Source: Lachnospiraceae bacterium
GTDB lineage: Bacteria > Bacillota > Clostridia > Lachnospirales > Lachnospiraceae
Assembly (NCBI GenBank): GCA_022799355.1
Contig: JAAWOG010000019.1
Span: forward strand, 1-52,630
Reading direction: 5' to 3'
DNA: 52,630 bases
The first letter of the stretch is position 1; the number at the start of each line of letters is the position of its first letter. Below are positions 7,807 to 16,751 of this stretch, piece by piece. The position numbers and the translations under genes were made by a program. The notes under the pieces are model-generated. The model had not been told where the DNA came from and searched no databases. It saw only the letters and a program-made list of their open reading frames with translations.

Positions 7807-9129
7807 TCATATTTCGCCGCATGATATCTTTCCGGACCTATTCATCAAACGCTCAAACATCTTACCGGGTGATATCACCTCCGCTATTGATAAAGGTCCC
7901 TCCGCATAAGCCAGTTCTTCTACATACTGCAAAGTTCCTATCCTCTTTTGCCTCGAGTTTCTATCTCCTGTTCCCGCCGGCTCCACCTCTTCTTCTGTCC
8001 CGTCTCTGCCGCAGGCTCCATGAGCGCTCTCACTCTCTGTCAATCTCCCCGCCAGTTCCACCAGCCTGTCAGCCGCCTTCTCCGCATTCCACTCCCGCGC
8101 TATCGTCTCGCAGGCAGCTTCACCCAGCTTTCTCCTTCTTCCTGCATCCTTCAGCAGCAGTTCCGCCTTCTCTTCCATATCCCTCAAATTCCCGCTTTCA
8201 AAGACAATCCCATTCTCCCCATGCTTCAGCAAAAACGGCACTGCCCCGATCGCATGGCTTGCGAGCACCGCACAGCCGCTGTTCATCGCCTCATTCAGCA
8301 CGGCGCCCCAGCCTTCTTTATAATCACTGGTAAACAGATAAACCTCCGTCTTCTCCATCATCTCCCGCACCTTCTCAGGTGGCAGATAACCACAGAGAGT
8401 CACCACTTCTTCCAGTCCCTTTTCCGTTATCATCTGCCGGATCTCCTCATCCATCTCCCCTCCACCAACCATGGAAAGATGAAACGCATACCCCTTTTCC
8501 TTTAAATATTCCGCCAGCAGAACAGGCAGTTCCGGGTGTTTCCAGTCAATAAACCTTCCTGCCCACATCAGGCTCACAGTCCCTTCCTTATGTTTATCCA
8601 AAAGCTCTGCCTTTTTCTGCCCATCCCAATATTTTGTTGCCGGAAAATACCCCCATTTCAGCATTTTCCGCGGATATGCCCGTACCAGATGAAAATCCGA
8701 AGCCACATACCCTCCGGAACACAACAAATAAACCGGCGCCTTCCGGTAACGGGTATGATCCTCATATTTCTTTTTAAGCCCTCTCGGTGAAATCGCCTTC
8801 CACTGCCCGGACTTGTAAATACGCTCACTGTAACGCAGAACCAGTTTCCCCGCCGCCAGCCTTGGCTGTATATAACTCTCCTCATCCGTACCGCCAAACA
8901 CCACCACATCGCTTTCCATGATCAGCCTCCTGCACTCCTTCGGCTCTTCATAAAACAGCTTCAGATAGGAGAGCTCTCTGCTCTCATCCCGCCAACCCAT
9001 CCGAATCCTCTCCTCCTCCACCGGCTCCGTCTGGATAAACGTATAGCCCTTCCCCAAAAGCCGGTAAAGTTCATTGGACACCGGAATCTGATGATGATTG
9101 ATATAATTAGAAACAAATGTCAGTATCAT
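7807..9129 (-). CDS. Family 4 glycosyltransferase with C-terminal extension
   Basis: 440 residues with a GT-B fold. The C-terminal nucleotide-sugar domain includes SLMWAGRFIDWKHPELP (about residue 190), GYLPPEKVREMMEKTEVYLF (about 245) and the EX7E signature EGWGAVLNE. These features identify retaining GT4 enzymes that build glycans on the cytosolic face. After about residue 355 comes a polar tail of roughly 80 residues, rich in Glu, Gly and Arg and ending in a conserved-looking RLMNRSGKISCGEI, which is not part of the standard fold. The N-terminus is unusual in opening with FVSNYINHHQIPVSNELYR rather than a plain KIL motif, a form I associate with glycan clusters of Lachnospiraceae. Its ATG overlaps the stop of the upstream gene by four bases. 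Confidence 0.85.
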   Translation of the reverse strand: MILTFVSNYINHHQIPVSNELYRLLGKGYTFIQTEPVEEERIRMGWRDESRELSYLKLFYEEPKECRRLIMESDVVVFGGTDEESYIQPRLAAGKLVLRYSERIYKSGQWKAISPRGLKKKYEDHTRYRKAPVYLLCSGGYVASDFHLVRAYPRKMLKWGYFPATKYWDGQKKAELLDKHKEGTVSLMWAGRFIDWKHPELPVLLAEYLKEKGYAFHLSMVGGGEMDEEIRQMITEKGLEEVVTLCGYLPPEKVREMMEKTEVYLFTSDYKEGWGAVLNEAMNSGCAVLASHAIGAVPFLLKHGENGIVFESGNLRDMEEKAELLLKDAGRRRKLGEAACETIAREWNAEKAADRLVELAGRLTESESAHGACGRDGTEEEVEPAGTGDRNSRQKRIGTLQYVEELAYAEGPLSIAEVISPGKMFERLMNRSGKISCGEI

Positions 9130-10880
9130 ATCTTTTTATAATCCGTTTCTTTCCACTGAGTTTCATGGGTGCAGTACCAGATATAATCGCTCTCTTCCCC
9201 CTGTAGTTTAATAGAAGACGTAAGCCAGCTAAACTCCGCAAATGTGATAAAAAGGACCACAGCCGCAAGCGCAAGCCCCAGGCGGAAGCTTGTACTTCTC
9301 AAAAGCTGCCCTGCAATTCCCCTTAATCCCTGTTCTCTATCAAGCCGCAAATTTCCAATCTTTTCCGTTGCCAGAAGATATCCCTGCACGGCATAAGGCA
9401 TCAGCAGCACATAATAAGGCACCGCATACTGTCCCATCGCCTCCCACACAACGTGGAAAAAGAACCCGCCCAGGAAAGTGATCATAAGTGCCGCATCCGC
9501 AAGTTTCTGTCTTTTCCTGTTTAATATCACGTGAAGGACCATACCGAAGAGCGTCATACTGTGCATCAGATCCAGTATCACACGCAAAACAGCATTCTTG
9601 ACACCCCCATCATACAGCAAATCTTTCATCCAGTAATTCAGTCCGCCCGTCGTATTGCACTTTGTCACTTCGGTAAAGCACTGAAACGCCGGATTGTTCC
9701 ACATGGACGCCAGTTTTCTTGAAAAGAACCTCAGACAGTATTCCGGCTGATCGGCAAACAACTCTAACGTCTCTTTCAGATTCTGCCAGGAAGCCGCCTT
9801 CATCGCCTCCACATCATGATCAAACTCCACCGGTATAATCTCCGTATAACTATTATACCACCCGGGCGCAATACTGCTCTCCTGCAGTCCCATTGCCACC
9901 CAGGCGATCGTGGGCGTTCCTCCGTCCACCGGTTCCCCGGTAATTCGATGCATGATACCCGAAATAACTGTCAGTTCAAAGCACAATAACATAAGAGATA
10001 CCGCCGCTCCCGCAAAAGGAAGCCATTTTTTCCTTCGCAGTCCATCCATAAAAAACAGGATCATCAGTGCGATCAGGAAAATCTGATAATTGCTTTTCCA
10101 TGCTACCCCAAAAATAATGCATAACAGGCTTCCTGCCATATATTGCCATTTATCCGTATCCTCATACCTTTTCTCAAACAGCAGAGCCACCGCGGAAAAG
10201 CAAAGCCCCGGCAAAGTTCCGTATACAAAGGTCACATAAAACCACATCGGGATAAATCCAAGCAGCCCCAGATAGGTAAACCGCTCCGCCATTTTGCCGA
10301 AATACAGACCTGCCATTTTAGAAATGGCAAGCAGCGCAATATACCAGAATATGATATTGATATACTGCATGGCGATATAAGCTTTTTCCTCCCCGAACAG
10401 CCACAAAAACGGACATTCCATCAGCACCATCCCGTTGATATAAGGATAGGCGTGAAAATAACGATAAGGCTGCCACTCACTGTAATCCCCCCGCAAAAGC
10501 TGAGCCGCCCCGGCATATACCCTCTGCTGATCATACACGGAAGGCAGTTGTGTAAAATATACGATAGCAATCAGTACCGCAAACCATACCGCCGTACAGG
10601 CAGTTAACAGAATCCTCATACCTCTTTCCGTAAGTCTGACTTTTTTCCGCACAAATGTCAGAAGAAGCAAAAAACAGATGAGTCCCGCCGAGATCACAAG
10701 CGCATAGTCCTTCAGATAAAATGTGTGTTCATCCGTATACACCATAACACAGGTACTCACAAGGCTGGTCAGAAACATATAGAGCACCAGTATGGCAAAC
10801 AGTATATAAACAATATTTTTACTCACCCTCAAAAACAAATTATTTTCCCGCAAATCCCTATCATCCTTTTGTATAATCAA
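9126..10880 (-). CDS. GT-C-like polytopic membrane glycosyltransferase (paralog A1)
   Basis: 584 residues with about twelve membrane spans and a short C-terminal outer tail ending in SDYIWYCTHETQWKETDY. The first outer loop carries MVYTDEHTFYLKD. An acidic pair in that place is the usual catalytic site of GT-C enzymes (GT39/ArnT-like), which take sugars from polyprenyl phosphate. It is clearly a duplicate of the next gene upstream: both share YTDEHTF, MAPGWYS/IAPGWYN in the mid-protein loop, CLRFFSRKLASMW, and the end motif. The longest frame begins at a TTG (10880). Alignment with the paralog and an AAAGGA at about ten bases suggest the TTG at 10853 as the true start. It overlaps the end of the upstream paralog, so translation is probably coupled. 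The sugar is unknown. Confidence 0.7.
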   Translation of the reverse strand: MIIQKDDRDLRENNLFLRVSKNIVYILFAILVLYMFLTSLVSTCVMVYTDEHTFYLKDYALVISAGLICFLLLLTFVRKKVRLTERGMRILLTACTAVWFAVLIAIVYFTQLPSVYDQQRVYAGAAQLLRGDYSEWQPYRYFHAYPYINGMVLMECPFLWLFGEEKAYIAMQYINIIFWYIALLAISKMAGLYFGKMAERFTYLGLLGFIPMWFYVTFVYGTLPGLCFSAVALLFEKRYEDTDKWQYMAGSLLCIIFGVAWKSNYQIFLIALMILFFMDGLRRKKWLPFAGAAVSLMLLCFELTVISGIMHRITGEPVDGGTPTIAWVAMGLQESSIAPGWYNSYTEIIPVEFDHDVEAMKAASWQNLKETLELFADQPEYCLRFFSRKLASMWNNPAFQCFTEVTKCNTTGGLNYWMKDLLYDGGVKNAVLRVILDLMHSMTLFGMVLHVILNRKRQKLADAALMITFLGGFFFHVVWEAMGQYAVPYYVLLMPYAVQGYLLATEKIGNLRLDREQGLRGIAGQLLRSTSFRLGLALAAVVLFITFAEFSWLTSSIKLQGEESDYIWYCTHETQWKETDYKKI

Positions 10881-12636
10881 TATATGATCCGTCCCGATCT
10901 CTGTTGTTCTGACAAAACCAGATATACTCCGTAGTATCCGTTCCTATTTTAAAGGCAGATCCCGTAACCTTTTCCGGAAGTACCATGATAAGTGCAGCCA
11001 GCACAAAAACTGCCAGCAGCAGCATGATACTCTTATCTTTATATAAAACCGCTATCCTCTCTTTTTTACCGCTCTGCTTTCTGTTTTTCCATTCCTCTTT
11101 TATGTTATCAAAGCAATTCAGCGCAATCCTAAATCCCTCTATCCCATAGGGGATCAGCAGCAGATAATAAGGCAATATATATTGGCTTTTTCCTTCCCAG
11201 AAAAGGTAAAAAAGAAAACCGCCCAAAAAACAAATAATCAGACCTGCCTTTTTCAGATCCTTCTTTTTCCTGTCAAATATCAAAAGAAGCAGAACACCGA
11301 AATATAAAACGCTTTGCAGTACATCTAACCCCAAAAACAATACCGTATTTAGCGGCATGCCATCACACAGAATATTCTCAAATATCCCCTCCATAAAAGA
11401 GCGGGACTGCGCCTTGGTGATCAATGTTGTGCATTCCAAAAAAGGAGCACTCCACATGGATGTAATCTTTCTGGAAAAAAAGCGCAAAGCATATTCCGGC
11501 TCACCCCCAAATACTGCCAGTGTATTTTTAAGATCTGCTGCCGCGACCGCCGCCATCGCGGACGCATCGCCCACATGCTTCGAGTAAATCCCCTCCGCAT
11601 AACCGCTGTACCATCCGGGCGCCATCACACTCTCCGTCAGCCCGTCTACAATACTGCCGATAAACAGAATGCCGCTTCCGGTATCCTCCCCCGTCAAAGT
11701 ACTTATAAATGCCAGAGCCCCCTGTGTTCCGGCAAAATACAGCATCAATATCAACAGTATCCCCACCAGCGGCTTCGCCTGTCTTTCCCGGATCGCATGT
11801 ACCACCAGCATGATAACGACCGCAATGACAAAGATAATATAATTACTCTTCCACATGACCGCCAGCAACAATAAAACCCCTGTTTCCAGCAGATACTTCA
11901 GCTTACCGGTCTCCTCATATTTCTTTTCCTGCAGTACGCCCCAGAACGAACAGCATATCCCCGGGATTGTTCCGTAAATATATGTCACATACCCCCACGC
12001 CGGAAAAAAAGCCAGCAATGCCAGATAAGCCCATAACGCTGTTTTCCTTCCGAAATATTTCTCTGTCAGCGCAGAAAGCGCCAGAATCCCTGCATACCAG
12101 CACACCAGATTAAACAATTTTACAGCCGTCAGCGCAGATTCACCAAACAGGAAATGAAATACCGAGAAAAACATTACCATTGTATTCTGATAAGGATACA
12201 TATGCATATAACTTCCCGGCTTCCAATAGGTATAGTCTCCCTCCAGCAATTCCTTTGCTCTGACAAATACGCTCTCCTGATCCCCCATTGGTATTGCAGG
12301 AGCTTTCAATACCCACCAGAGCATCACCAGAAACCACACTACTGTAATACAAGCCAAAATCCTTTTACACTTTTTTCCCTTTTCGGCAGTATCCTTGTGA
12401 TCACTCTTCCTCTTATCCGCATATCCTTTCAGCAGATAAAGTACGAAAAGCAGAAAAATCAATCCCGGTGCCAAAAGCATGGGAAAATCTTTTATAAAAA
12501 AAGTATGTTCATCAGTATATGCCACGGCACAGGATGTAAACAGGCTTATCAAAAACAGATACAGCACAATTACGGTAAACATGCCATAGACAATACTACG
12601 GCTGCATCTTAAAAAAAGTTCTCCGGCTTTTTCCAT
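10861..12636 (-). CDS. GT-C-like polytopic membrane glycosyltransferase (paralog A2)
   Basis: About 591 residues from the preferred ATG at 12636, which has GGGGAG five bases upstream. An in-frame start at 12708 would run through a strongly folded element and is unlikely. The protein has about twelve membrane spans, the acidic first-loop motif VAYTDEHTFFIKDF, a loop with SVMAPGWYSGYAEG, then YALRFFSRKITSMW, and a C-terminal TTEYIWFCQNN. It is the partner of the downstream gene at 9126-10880 and is similar over its whole length. Such proteins resemble GT39/PMT-type enzymes that use polyprenyl-phosphate sugars at the outer membrane face. Two adjacent copies may modify two positions of one polymer (inference). 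It is preceded by an unusual structured leader at 12637-12763. Confidence 0.7.
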   Translation of the reverse strand: MEKAGELFLRCSRSIVYGMFTVIVLYLFLISLFTSCAVAYTDEHTFFIKDFPMLLAPGLIFLLFVLYLLKGYADKRKSDHKDTAEKGKKCKRILACITVVWFLVMLWWVLKAPAIPMGDQESVFVRAKELLEGDYTYWKPGSYMHMYPYQNTMVMFFSVFHFLFGESALTAVKLFNLVCWYAGILALSALTEKYFGRKTALWAYLALLAFFPAWGYVTYIYGTIPGICCSFWGVLQEKKYEETGKLKYLLETGVLLLLAVMWKSNYIIFVIAVVIMLVVHAIRERQAKPLVGILLILMLYFAGTQGALAFISTLTGEDTGSGILFIGSIVDGLTESVMAPGWYSGYAEGIYSKHVGDASAMAAVAAADLKNTLAVFGGEPEYALRFFSRKITSMWSAPFLECTTLITKAQSRSFMEGIFENILCDGMPLNTVLFLGLDVLQSVLYFGVLLLLIFDRKKKDLKKAGLIICFLGGFLFYLFWEGKSQYILPYYLLLIPYGIEGFRIALNCFDNIKEEWKNRKQSGKKERIAVLYKDKSIMLLLAVFVLAALIMVLPEKVTGSAFKIGTDTTEYIWFCQNNRDRDGSYIDYTKG

Positions 12637-12763
12637 GTTACTCCCCATTTCGGAGCGTTTACGCGACGGGGCGATTGCCACCCGGGCTGGTTTGTGGCGC
12701 TCCGGCACAAACCAGCCGTGTGATAAAATCAGCTATCCGGCTGATTTACACACTAATGTTATC
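12637..12763 (-). promoter_or_regulatory. Strongly folded intercistronic RNA element with possible pseudoknot at the ribosome binding site
   Basis: Most genes in this operon overlap or nearly touch, but here 127 bases intervene. On the minus strand a first hairpin has arms AAATCAGC and GCTGATTT (12747-12740 and 12733-12726) extended by CACAC/GTGTG outside. A second hairpin is a perfect 12-bp stem (12717-12706 with 12696-12685, arms GGCTGGTTTGTG and CACAAACCAGCC) closing a nine-base loop. Seven loop bases (12704-12698, CGGAGCG) are exactly complementary to CGCTCCG at 12657-12651, five bases before the GGGGAG ribosome binding site. The loop could therefore pair next to the initiation site of the following gene. 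There is no T-tract typical of a terminator. Function is unknown; translational control, an RNA-stability element or a small inserted repeat are possible. Confidence 0.55.
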
Positions 12764-14074
12764 TTAACTACTCATTATTTCCGTATAAATCTCCACCAGT
12801 CTCTCATAATTTGTCTGTGCATCATGAGTTCTCCTGGCATGAGCTCTTGCCGCTTCCCTGTAAGCCCTCACCTGTGCGCCTCCCGCAAACATCCGGTTCA
12901 CCGCTCCCGCCAGCCTCTTCACGTTCCCCGCCGGATAGAGCAGCCCATCCACACTATCTGTAAAAATATCTGCAACTCCCCCGACATCCGCACATACCAC
13001 AGGTAAGCCGAGCAGCATCGCCTCCCCCACGGAATTTGGAGAGTTCTCAATAGAAGAGGGACATACAAACACATGGCTGTCTAAATACTGCCGCTTCATC
13101 TGTTCCGCATTCAGCCGCCCCAGAAAATGCACTTTCTGAAGCGTGCCCGTTTCTTTCATCAACTGTAAAATATACCTTCCATATGATTCCAGCTTCAGTT
13201 TCCCCTTCAGCCCCTTTATCCCTTTTTCTGCCGCAGATTTAATAATACTGTTCCCTGCCACATAAATTTCCGCCTCAGGATACTCCTTTAAAATATCCGG
13301 CATAGCCCGCAGCATATAGTGCAGCCCTTTGATCGGATAATCCCCCTGACTCAGAAAAACAGAATATTTCTTACAGCCCTCATCCTGCCAACAGCCCTCA
13401 TAAAAATTAGAGCGCAGCGTCTCGTTCATAAAATGGTATTCCGCATCCGAATTCCACGCTTTGGTATACTTTCTATCCCATCCCGTCCGGCCTGTAATAT
13501 GTCCGGCCCCCTGGACCGCCTCCACCTCATAGAGTCCCCGCTGCACGTATTTCTCATACTGCCTGCGCAGGTCATCCTGCTTTACCCGGTCGCGGAAAGT
13601 GATACGCCGCCAGACGTCATCCGGCAGATCTGCGCGGAAATGCCTTGCATAAATACTGCAAAGCCCCTGAATTCCGATCAATGTTCTTTTTTTATTACCA
13701 AATGCCTTTACTGCTGCCAGCGTATGAGAATATTCCGTCCCAAAACAATGTATCAGATCCGGGGAAAACTTTCGCATAATTGCTTCCAGGCGCTTTTCCG
13801 TTCTCTTATCATATACCTCCGCCCTGCGAACGTCCTCATAAAACCCGAAGGCATATATCTTCGCATCTATGTCCGGTACCTGCAGAATCTGCTCAAATTC
13901 CGCCAGGTCTTCCGATACCGGAAAACACACCCCCAACTCAATTCCATTTTCCTTTTGATGCTGCAAGATCGTATTGCTCAGCCCGGTGAGCCAGCCCTCT
14001 TTATTGCTCGCCTCCAGCTTAAGATGTTCAGCCACTACCGGCAGCATAATATTACAAATCCATAATACGCGCAT
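12764..14074 (-). CDS. Family 4 glycosyltransferase
   Basis: 436 residues with a GT-B fold. It opens MRVLWICNIMLPVVAEHL. The central part has DLIHCFGTEYSHTLAAVKAF. The C-terminal domain has VHFLGRLNAEQMKRQYLDSHVF-type residues and the EX7E signature ENSPNSVGE followed by AMLLGLPVVCADVGG. These identify a retaining GT4 enzyme acting on a lipid-linked intermediate in the cytosol. It is in the leftward operon, 26 bases after the upstream GT2 gene, with GAGGG just before its ATG. The conserved interior (GIQGLCSIYARHFRADLP and the aromatic DDVWRRITF stretch) recurs in EPS clusters of anaerobic Firmicutes, as I recall. The sugar is not deducible. Confidence 0.85.
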   Translation of the reverse strand: MRVLWICNIMLPVVAEHLKLEASNKEGWLTGLSNTILQHQKENGIELGVCFPVSEDLAEFEQILQVPDIDAKIYAFGFYEDVRRAEVYDKRTEKRLEAIMRKFSPDLIHCFGTEYSHTLAAVKAFGNKKRTLIGIQGLCSIYARHFRADLPDDVWRRITFRDRVKQDDLRRQYEKYVQRGLYEVEAVQGAGHITGRTGWDRKYTKAWNSDAEYHFMNETLRSNFYEGCWQDEGCKKYSVFLSQGDYPIKGLHYMLRAMPDILKEYPEAEIYVAGNSIIKSAAEKGIKGLKGKLKLESYGRYILQLMKETGTLQKVHFLGRLNAEQMKRQYLDSHVFVCPSSIENSPNSVGEAMLLGLPVVCADVGGVADIFTDSVDGLLYPAGNVKRLAGAVNRMFAGGAQVRAYREAARAHARRTHDAQTNYERLVEIYTEIMSS

Positions 14075-14100
14075 AATCCCTCTTACTTTGAAAGTATCAT

Positions 14101-14991
14101 TTATTGCCTGTAAATCAAATCTTTCACTCTATGATACATCCCCGAAAACCTGCTGCTCTCCGCAATCCACCTCCGAAGCGGCGCAAGCGTCAGCAGCATG
14201 ATACCCTTATATCTCCAAATCTCACCGCACTTCATATATCTTCTGAGCACAAGTTCATGCTCTGCTTTATCTGTCTCCTGATTTTCCCTACTCTCAGAAA
14301 TACCGCCGCCCTCATAATCCGCTACCACAAAATCCATATATTGGAATTTTGCATTCCCCTGGTAAAAACACCAGAGGAAATGATCGTAATCCGCCCGAAT
14401 CTTCAAATTGATATCATATTTTTTATCCTGAAACAGTCTTCTGTCATAAAAGCAGGACTGATGGCACGGAATATTGCGAAAACAGGTAAACCCGGTAATC
14501 TCCGGCTCGGAGTGCACCATAGCGCCCGTCCGCATACAGTAAGTATTACCGTAATATATGACAGGTACATCTCCTGCACAATATCCCTTATCGTTTTCCT
14601 CTTCTGTCTGCTTCGCTGCCTTTGTGACCTTTGTGCTTTCCACCTTTATCTTTCGGTTTGTCTCCTCTGCAACGGCAGTAAGTACCCCCCGGTCATGAAA
14701 GCGATCCCCGCAGTTCAGAAATAAAATATATTCCCCCCGGCAAACCTCCAGCGCCTGGTTCATACCATCATAGACATTCTGATCTTCTTTTAAAATCAGT
14801 TTTAATCTCTGTTCCTCAATCGCCCGCTTTACCGCCTCTTCCCGCTTCAGATTCTCTATCGATCCATCCTTAGAACCGCCATCCTTCACTATAATCTCAA
14901 ACCCCTGAAAATCCTGCTCCAATATACTGTTTATCGTAAAAATGAGCTTTTCTCCAGGATTAAAGCTTGTTGTTATGATGGAAAATTTCAT
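14101..14991 (-). CDS. Family 2 glycosyltransferase (WcaE-like)
   Basis: 296 residues with a GT-A fold. The N-terminus MKFSIITTSFNPGEKLIFTI and the block IIVKDGGSKDGSIENL are typical of the GT2 subgroup that includes colanic-acid WcaE and related fucosyl/glucosyltransferases. The metal-binding region reads GEYILFLNCGDRFHD rather than the usual DxD, and this NCGD/NSGD form is normal for that subgroup. C-terminal aromatic and basic residues (RADYDHFLWCFYQGN) belong to the acceptor side. The gene starts inside the stop of the upstream frameshifted gene (ATGA overlap), which shows it belongs to the same transcript. Enzyme class is secure; the donor sugar is not. Confidence 0.85.
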   Translation of the reverse strand: MKFSIITTSFNPGEKLIFTINSILEQDFQGFEIIVKDGGSKDGSIENLKREEAVKRAIEEQRLKLILKEDQNVYDGMNQALEVCRGEYILFLNCGDRFHDRGVLTAVAEETNRKIKVESTKVTKAAKQTEEENDKGYCAGDVPVIYYGNTYCMRTGAMVHSEPEITGFTCFRNIPCHQSCFYDRRLFQDKKYDINLKIRADYDHFLWCFYQGNAKFQYMDFVVADYEGGGISESRENQETDKAEHELVLRRYMKCGEIWRYKGIMLLTLAPLRRWIAESSRFSGMYHRVKDLIYRQ

Positions 14992-16751
14992 AAAACCTGC
15001 TTTCCCTTTCTAAATCTATGCACAATACTATCAATACTTATGTCTTTCATTATCATATATAAAATTATCAATATTGACAATATACTAACCAGCTCCATTA
15101 TTCTCCAAAGCTTCCTTTCACTTACCTTCAATACTATTGTCCCTTGATATCCTGATGGAATAACGACTCTCACACGTTCATTTGCCCCATAAGTCAAAGG
15201 CAACAGTTTTTTTGTTTCCAAATCTACTGCTTTATAACAAGGATAATAAAATAATGGTACATCGACATATCCATCTCCTGCTTCCCTGTTTTCACAATCC
15301 ATTACAATATTTGTGTATTTTTTCGCATAATCTGTCACCAAAACCTTATCCGATGATATCAGCAACTCATGTCCCACATCATTTTGATCTGCATTCAACG
15401 GTAGCCATTTATCCATATCCATAATATATTCTATAGCAGAATACTCATAATTCTTTACATATGCAAACTCCCCCGTTAACAATTTCCAATAGGACATCAG
15501 CGTTCCTAATGCCATCAATGCAACAATACTGCCTGCTATTGCAGGTACTGCCCATTTCATCTTCCTCCTATCTTCTTCCACAGAATTCTTTTTCCACATC
15601 GTACACACACTGACTATTGCAGTCGTTGAAAGAAGGGAGGCAATTACCATAAAGCGGAAAGGAAATTCAAATATATTTATTATTCTGTTTATCAGTTTAT
15701 GAATGCTTCCCAGTCTGCTATATGGTATAAAATTCATAGTCAGAAAAAGCGCCAGCAATGCAAAAAAAGCAGAAGTACGAAACAGAATCTGCAGCTTTTT
15801 ATTTTTGCTGTTTTTAAACGTCCTATTTTTACTGCTGATGAAAAATATTATTGCCAAAAGAAGTCCCAAAAGAAGTGGGAAACCCATCACAAAATAACCT
15901 TCATTACTGCCATTAAAATATAATTTAAAAATCTCCTGAAAAGGTATTCCTTTTTCTTCAAACTTCCAATTTGTTTCATAGTCATGAATTTTATATCCGT
16001 TCGAAAGATACATTTGCAAAAAAGGTATGATAAACCACAAGTTCCACAATAATGTTACTACTCCTGTTTTGCAGAAATTTATCAATACTCTCCTCTTTAA
16101 TACCCACTTTATTTTTATAATACTAAATAAGAGAAAGAAAAATGCTATCATCACACATACCAATATATGTGACTGAATACATCCTGTAAGACCTATTGCC
16201 ATATAAAGCCATCCGTTTTTTTCTTCTATCTGATAAATTCCAAGCAAAACAAGCGGCAGAAAAGTAAGTGCTGTATATTCTCCTACCGCACACCTGACAT
16301 AAATATCTATAAGCCGATACAAACTTAAGGAATAAAGAAATGCACCCATCAACGCAATTTTATCATTCCTTGATATTTTCAAAAAACTTTTATAAGCAAT
16401 CCATGCTGTAAGAAAATTTATAAAAACAATATAACATTTATAAGCAGTTTGAATAGAATACCCTAACAATGTAATAGCCGCCGGAACATAAAGCATTAAA
16501 TCACTATAAAACATTGGCGCTCCATCTCCAAATTCATTCCACCAGTTTGGCATGATCCTTACAGGAAACTGCCCTGATAAAAGTCCTTCTGCGACTCCTT
16601 CCATACAATATAAATGATATTTATAATCATGACCATGTATATTAAAATCATTTATAAGTGGAATACTACCAAGCAGCACAATACATGCAATACCCCCCCC
16701 TGACCAACCGGCGGCGTTTGATTTCTGCTTTCGAGAAATTCCCCATTTCAT
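14988..16751 (-). CDS. PTPS_related-type membrane protein, 3' part of a gene split by a frameshift
   Basis: A 587-codon frame with about ten membrane spans and a C-terminal outer domain. The motif FPVRIMPNWWNEFGDG follows the first loop, with NIHGHDYKYHLY before it. This resembles the membrane family once named 6-pyruvoyl-tetrahydropterin synthase-related (PF10131), which I regard as GT-C-like surface-glycan enzymes. Its true N-terminus is encoded in the overlapping frame at 16666-17301. Removing one G from the run of eight at 16693-16700 joins the two into a 770-residue protein that aligns throughout with the 759-residue neighbour at 17325-19604. The first ~20 codons of this frame (MKWGISRKQKSNAAGW) have no counterpart in the paralog and are probably not natural protein. 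Whether the short product is made and works is unknown. Confidence 0.75.
   Translation of the reverse strand: MKWGISRKQKSNAAGWSGGGIACIVLLGSIPLINDFNIHGHDYKYHLYCMEGVAEGLLSGQFPVRIMPNWWNEFGDGAPMFYSDLMLYVPAAITLLGYSIQTAYKCYIVFINFLTAWIAYKSFLKISRNDKIALMGAFLYSLSLYRLIDIYVRCAVGEYTALTFLPLVLLGIYQIEEKNGWLYMAIGLTGCIQSHILVCVMIAFFFLLFSIIKIKWVLKRRVLINFCKTGVVTLLWNLWFIIPFLQMYLSNGYKIHDYETNWKFEEKGIPFQEIFKLYFNGSNEGYFVMGFPLLLGLLLAIIFFISSKNRTFKNSKNKKLQILFRTSAFFALLALFLTMNFIPYSRLGSIHKLINRIINIFEFPFRFMVIASLLSTTAIVSVCTMWKKNSVEEDRRKMKWAVPAIAGSIVALMALGTLMSYWKLLTGEFAYVKNYEYSAIEYIMDMDKWLPLNADQNDVGHELLISSDKVLVTDYAKKYTNIVMDCENREAGDGYVDVPLFYYPCYKAVDLETKKLLPLTYGANERVRVVIPSGYQGTIVLKVSERKLWRIMELVSILSILIILYMIMKDISIDSIVHRFRKGKQVL

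Noticed and set aside
12637-12708. Start at 12708 for paralog A2
   Set aside because: The extra residues are encoded by the folded element and end in a good ribosome site directly before ATG 12636, and the paralog has no such extension.
12637-12763. The two hairpins as an intrinsic terminator or attenuator
   Set aside because: Neither stem is followed by a proper T-tract on the coding strand, and downstream genes clearly belong to the operon. I list the region as a structured element instead.
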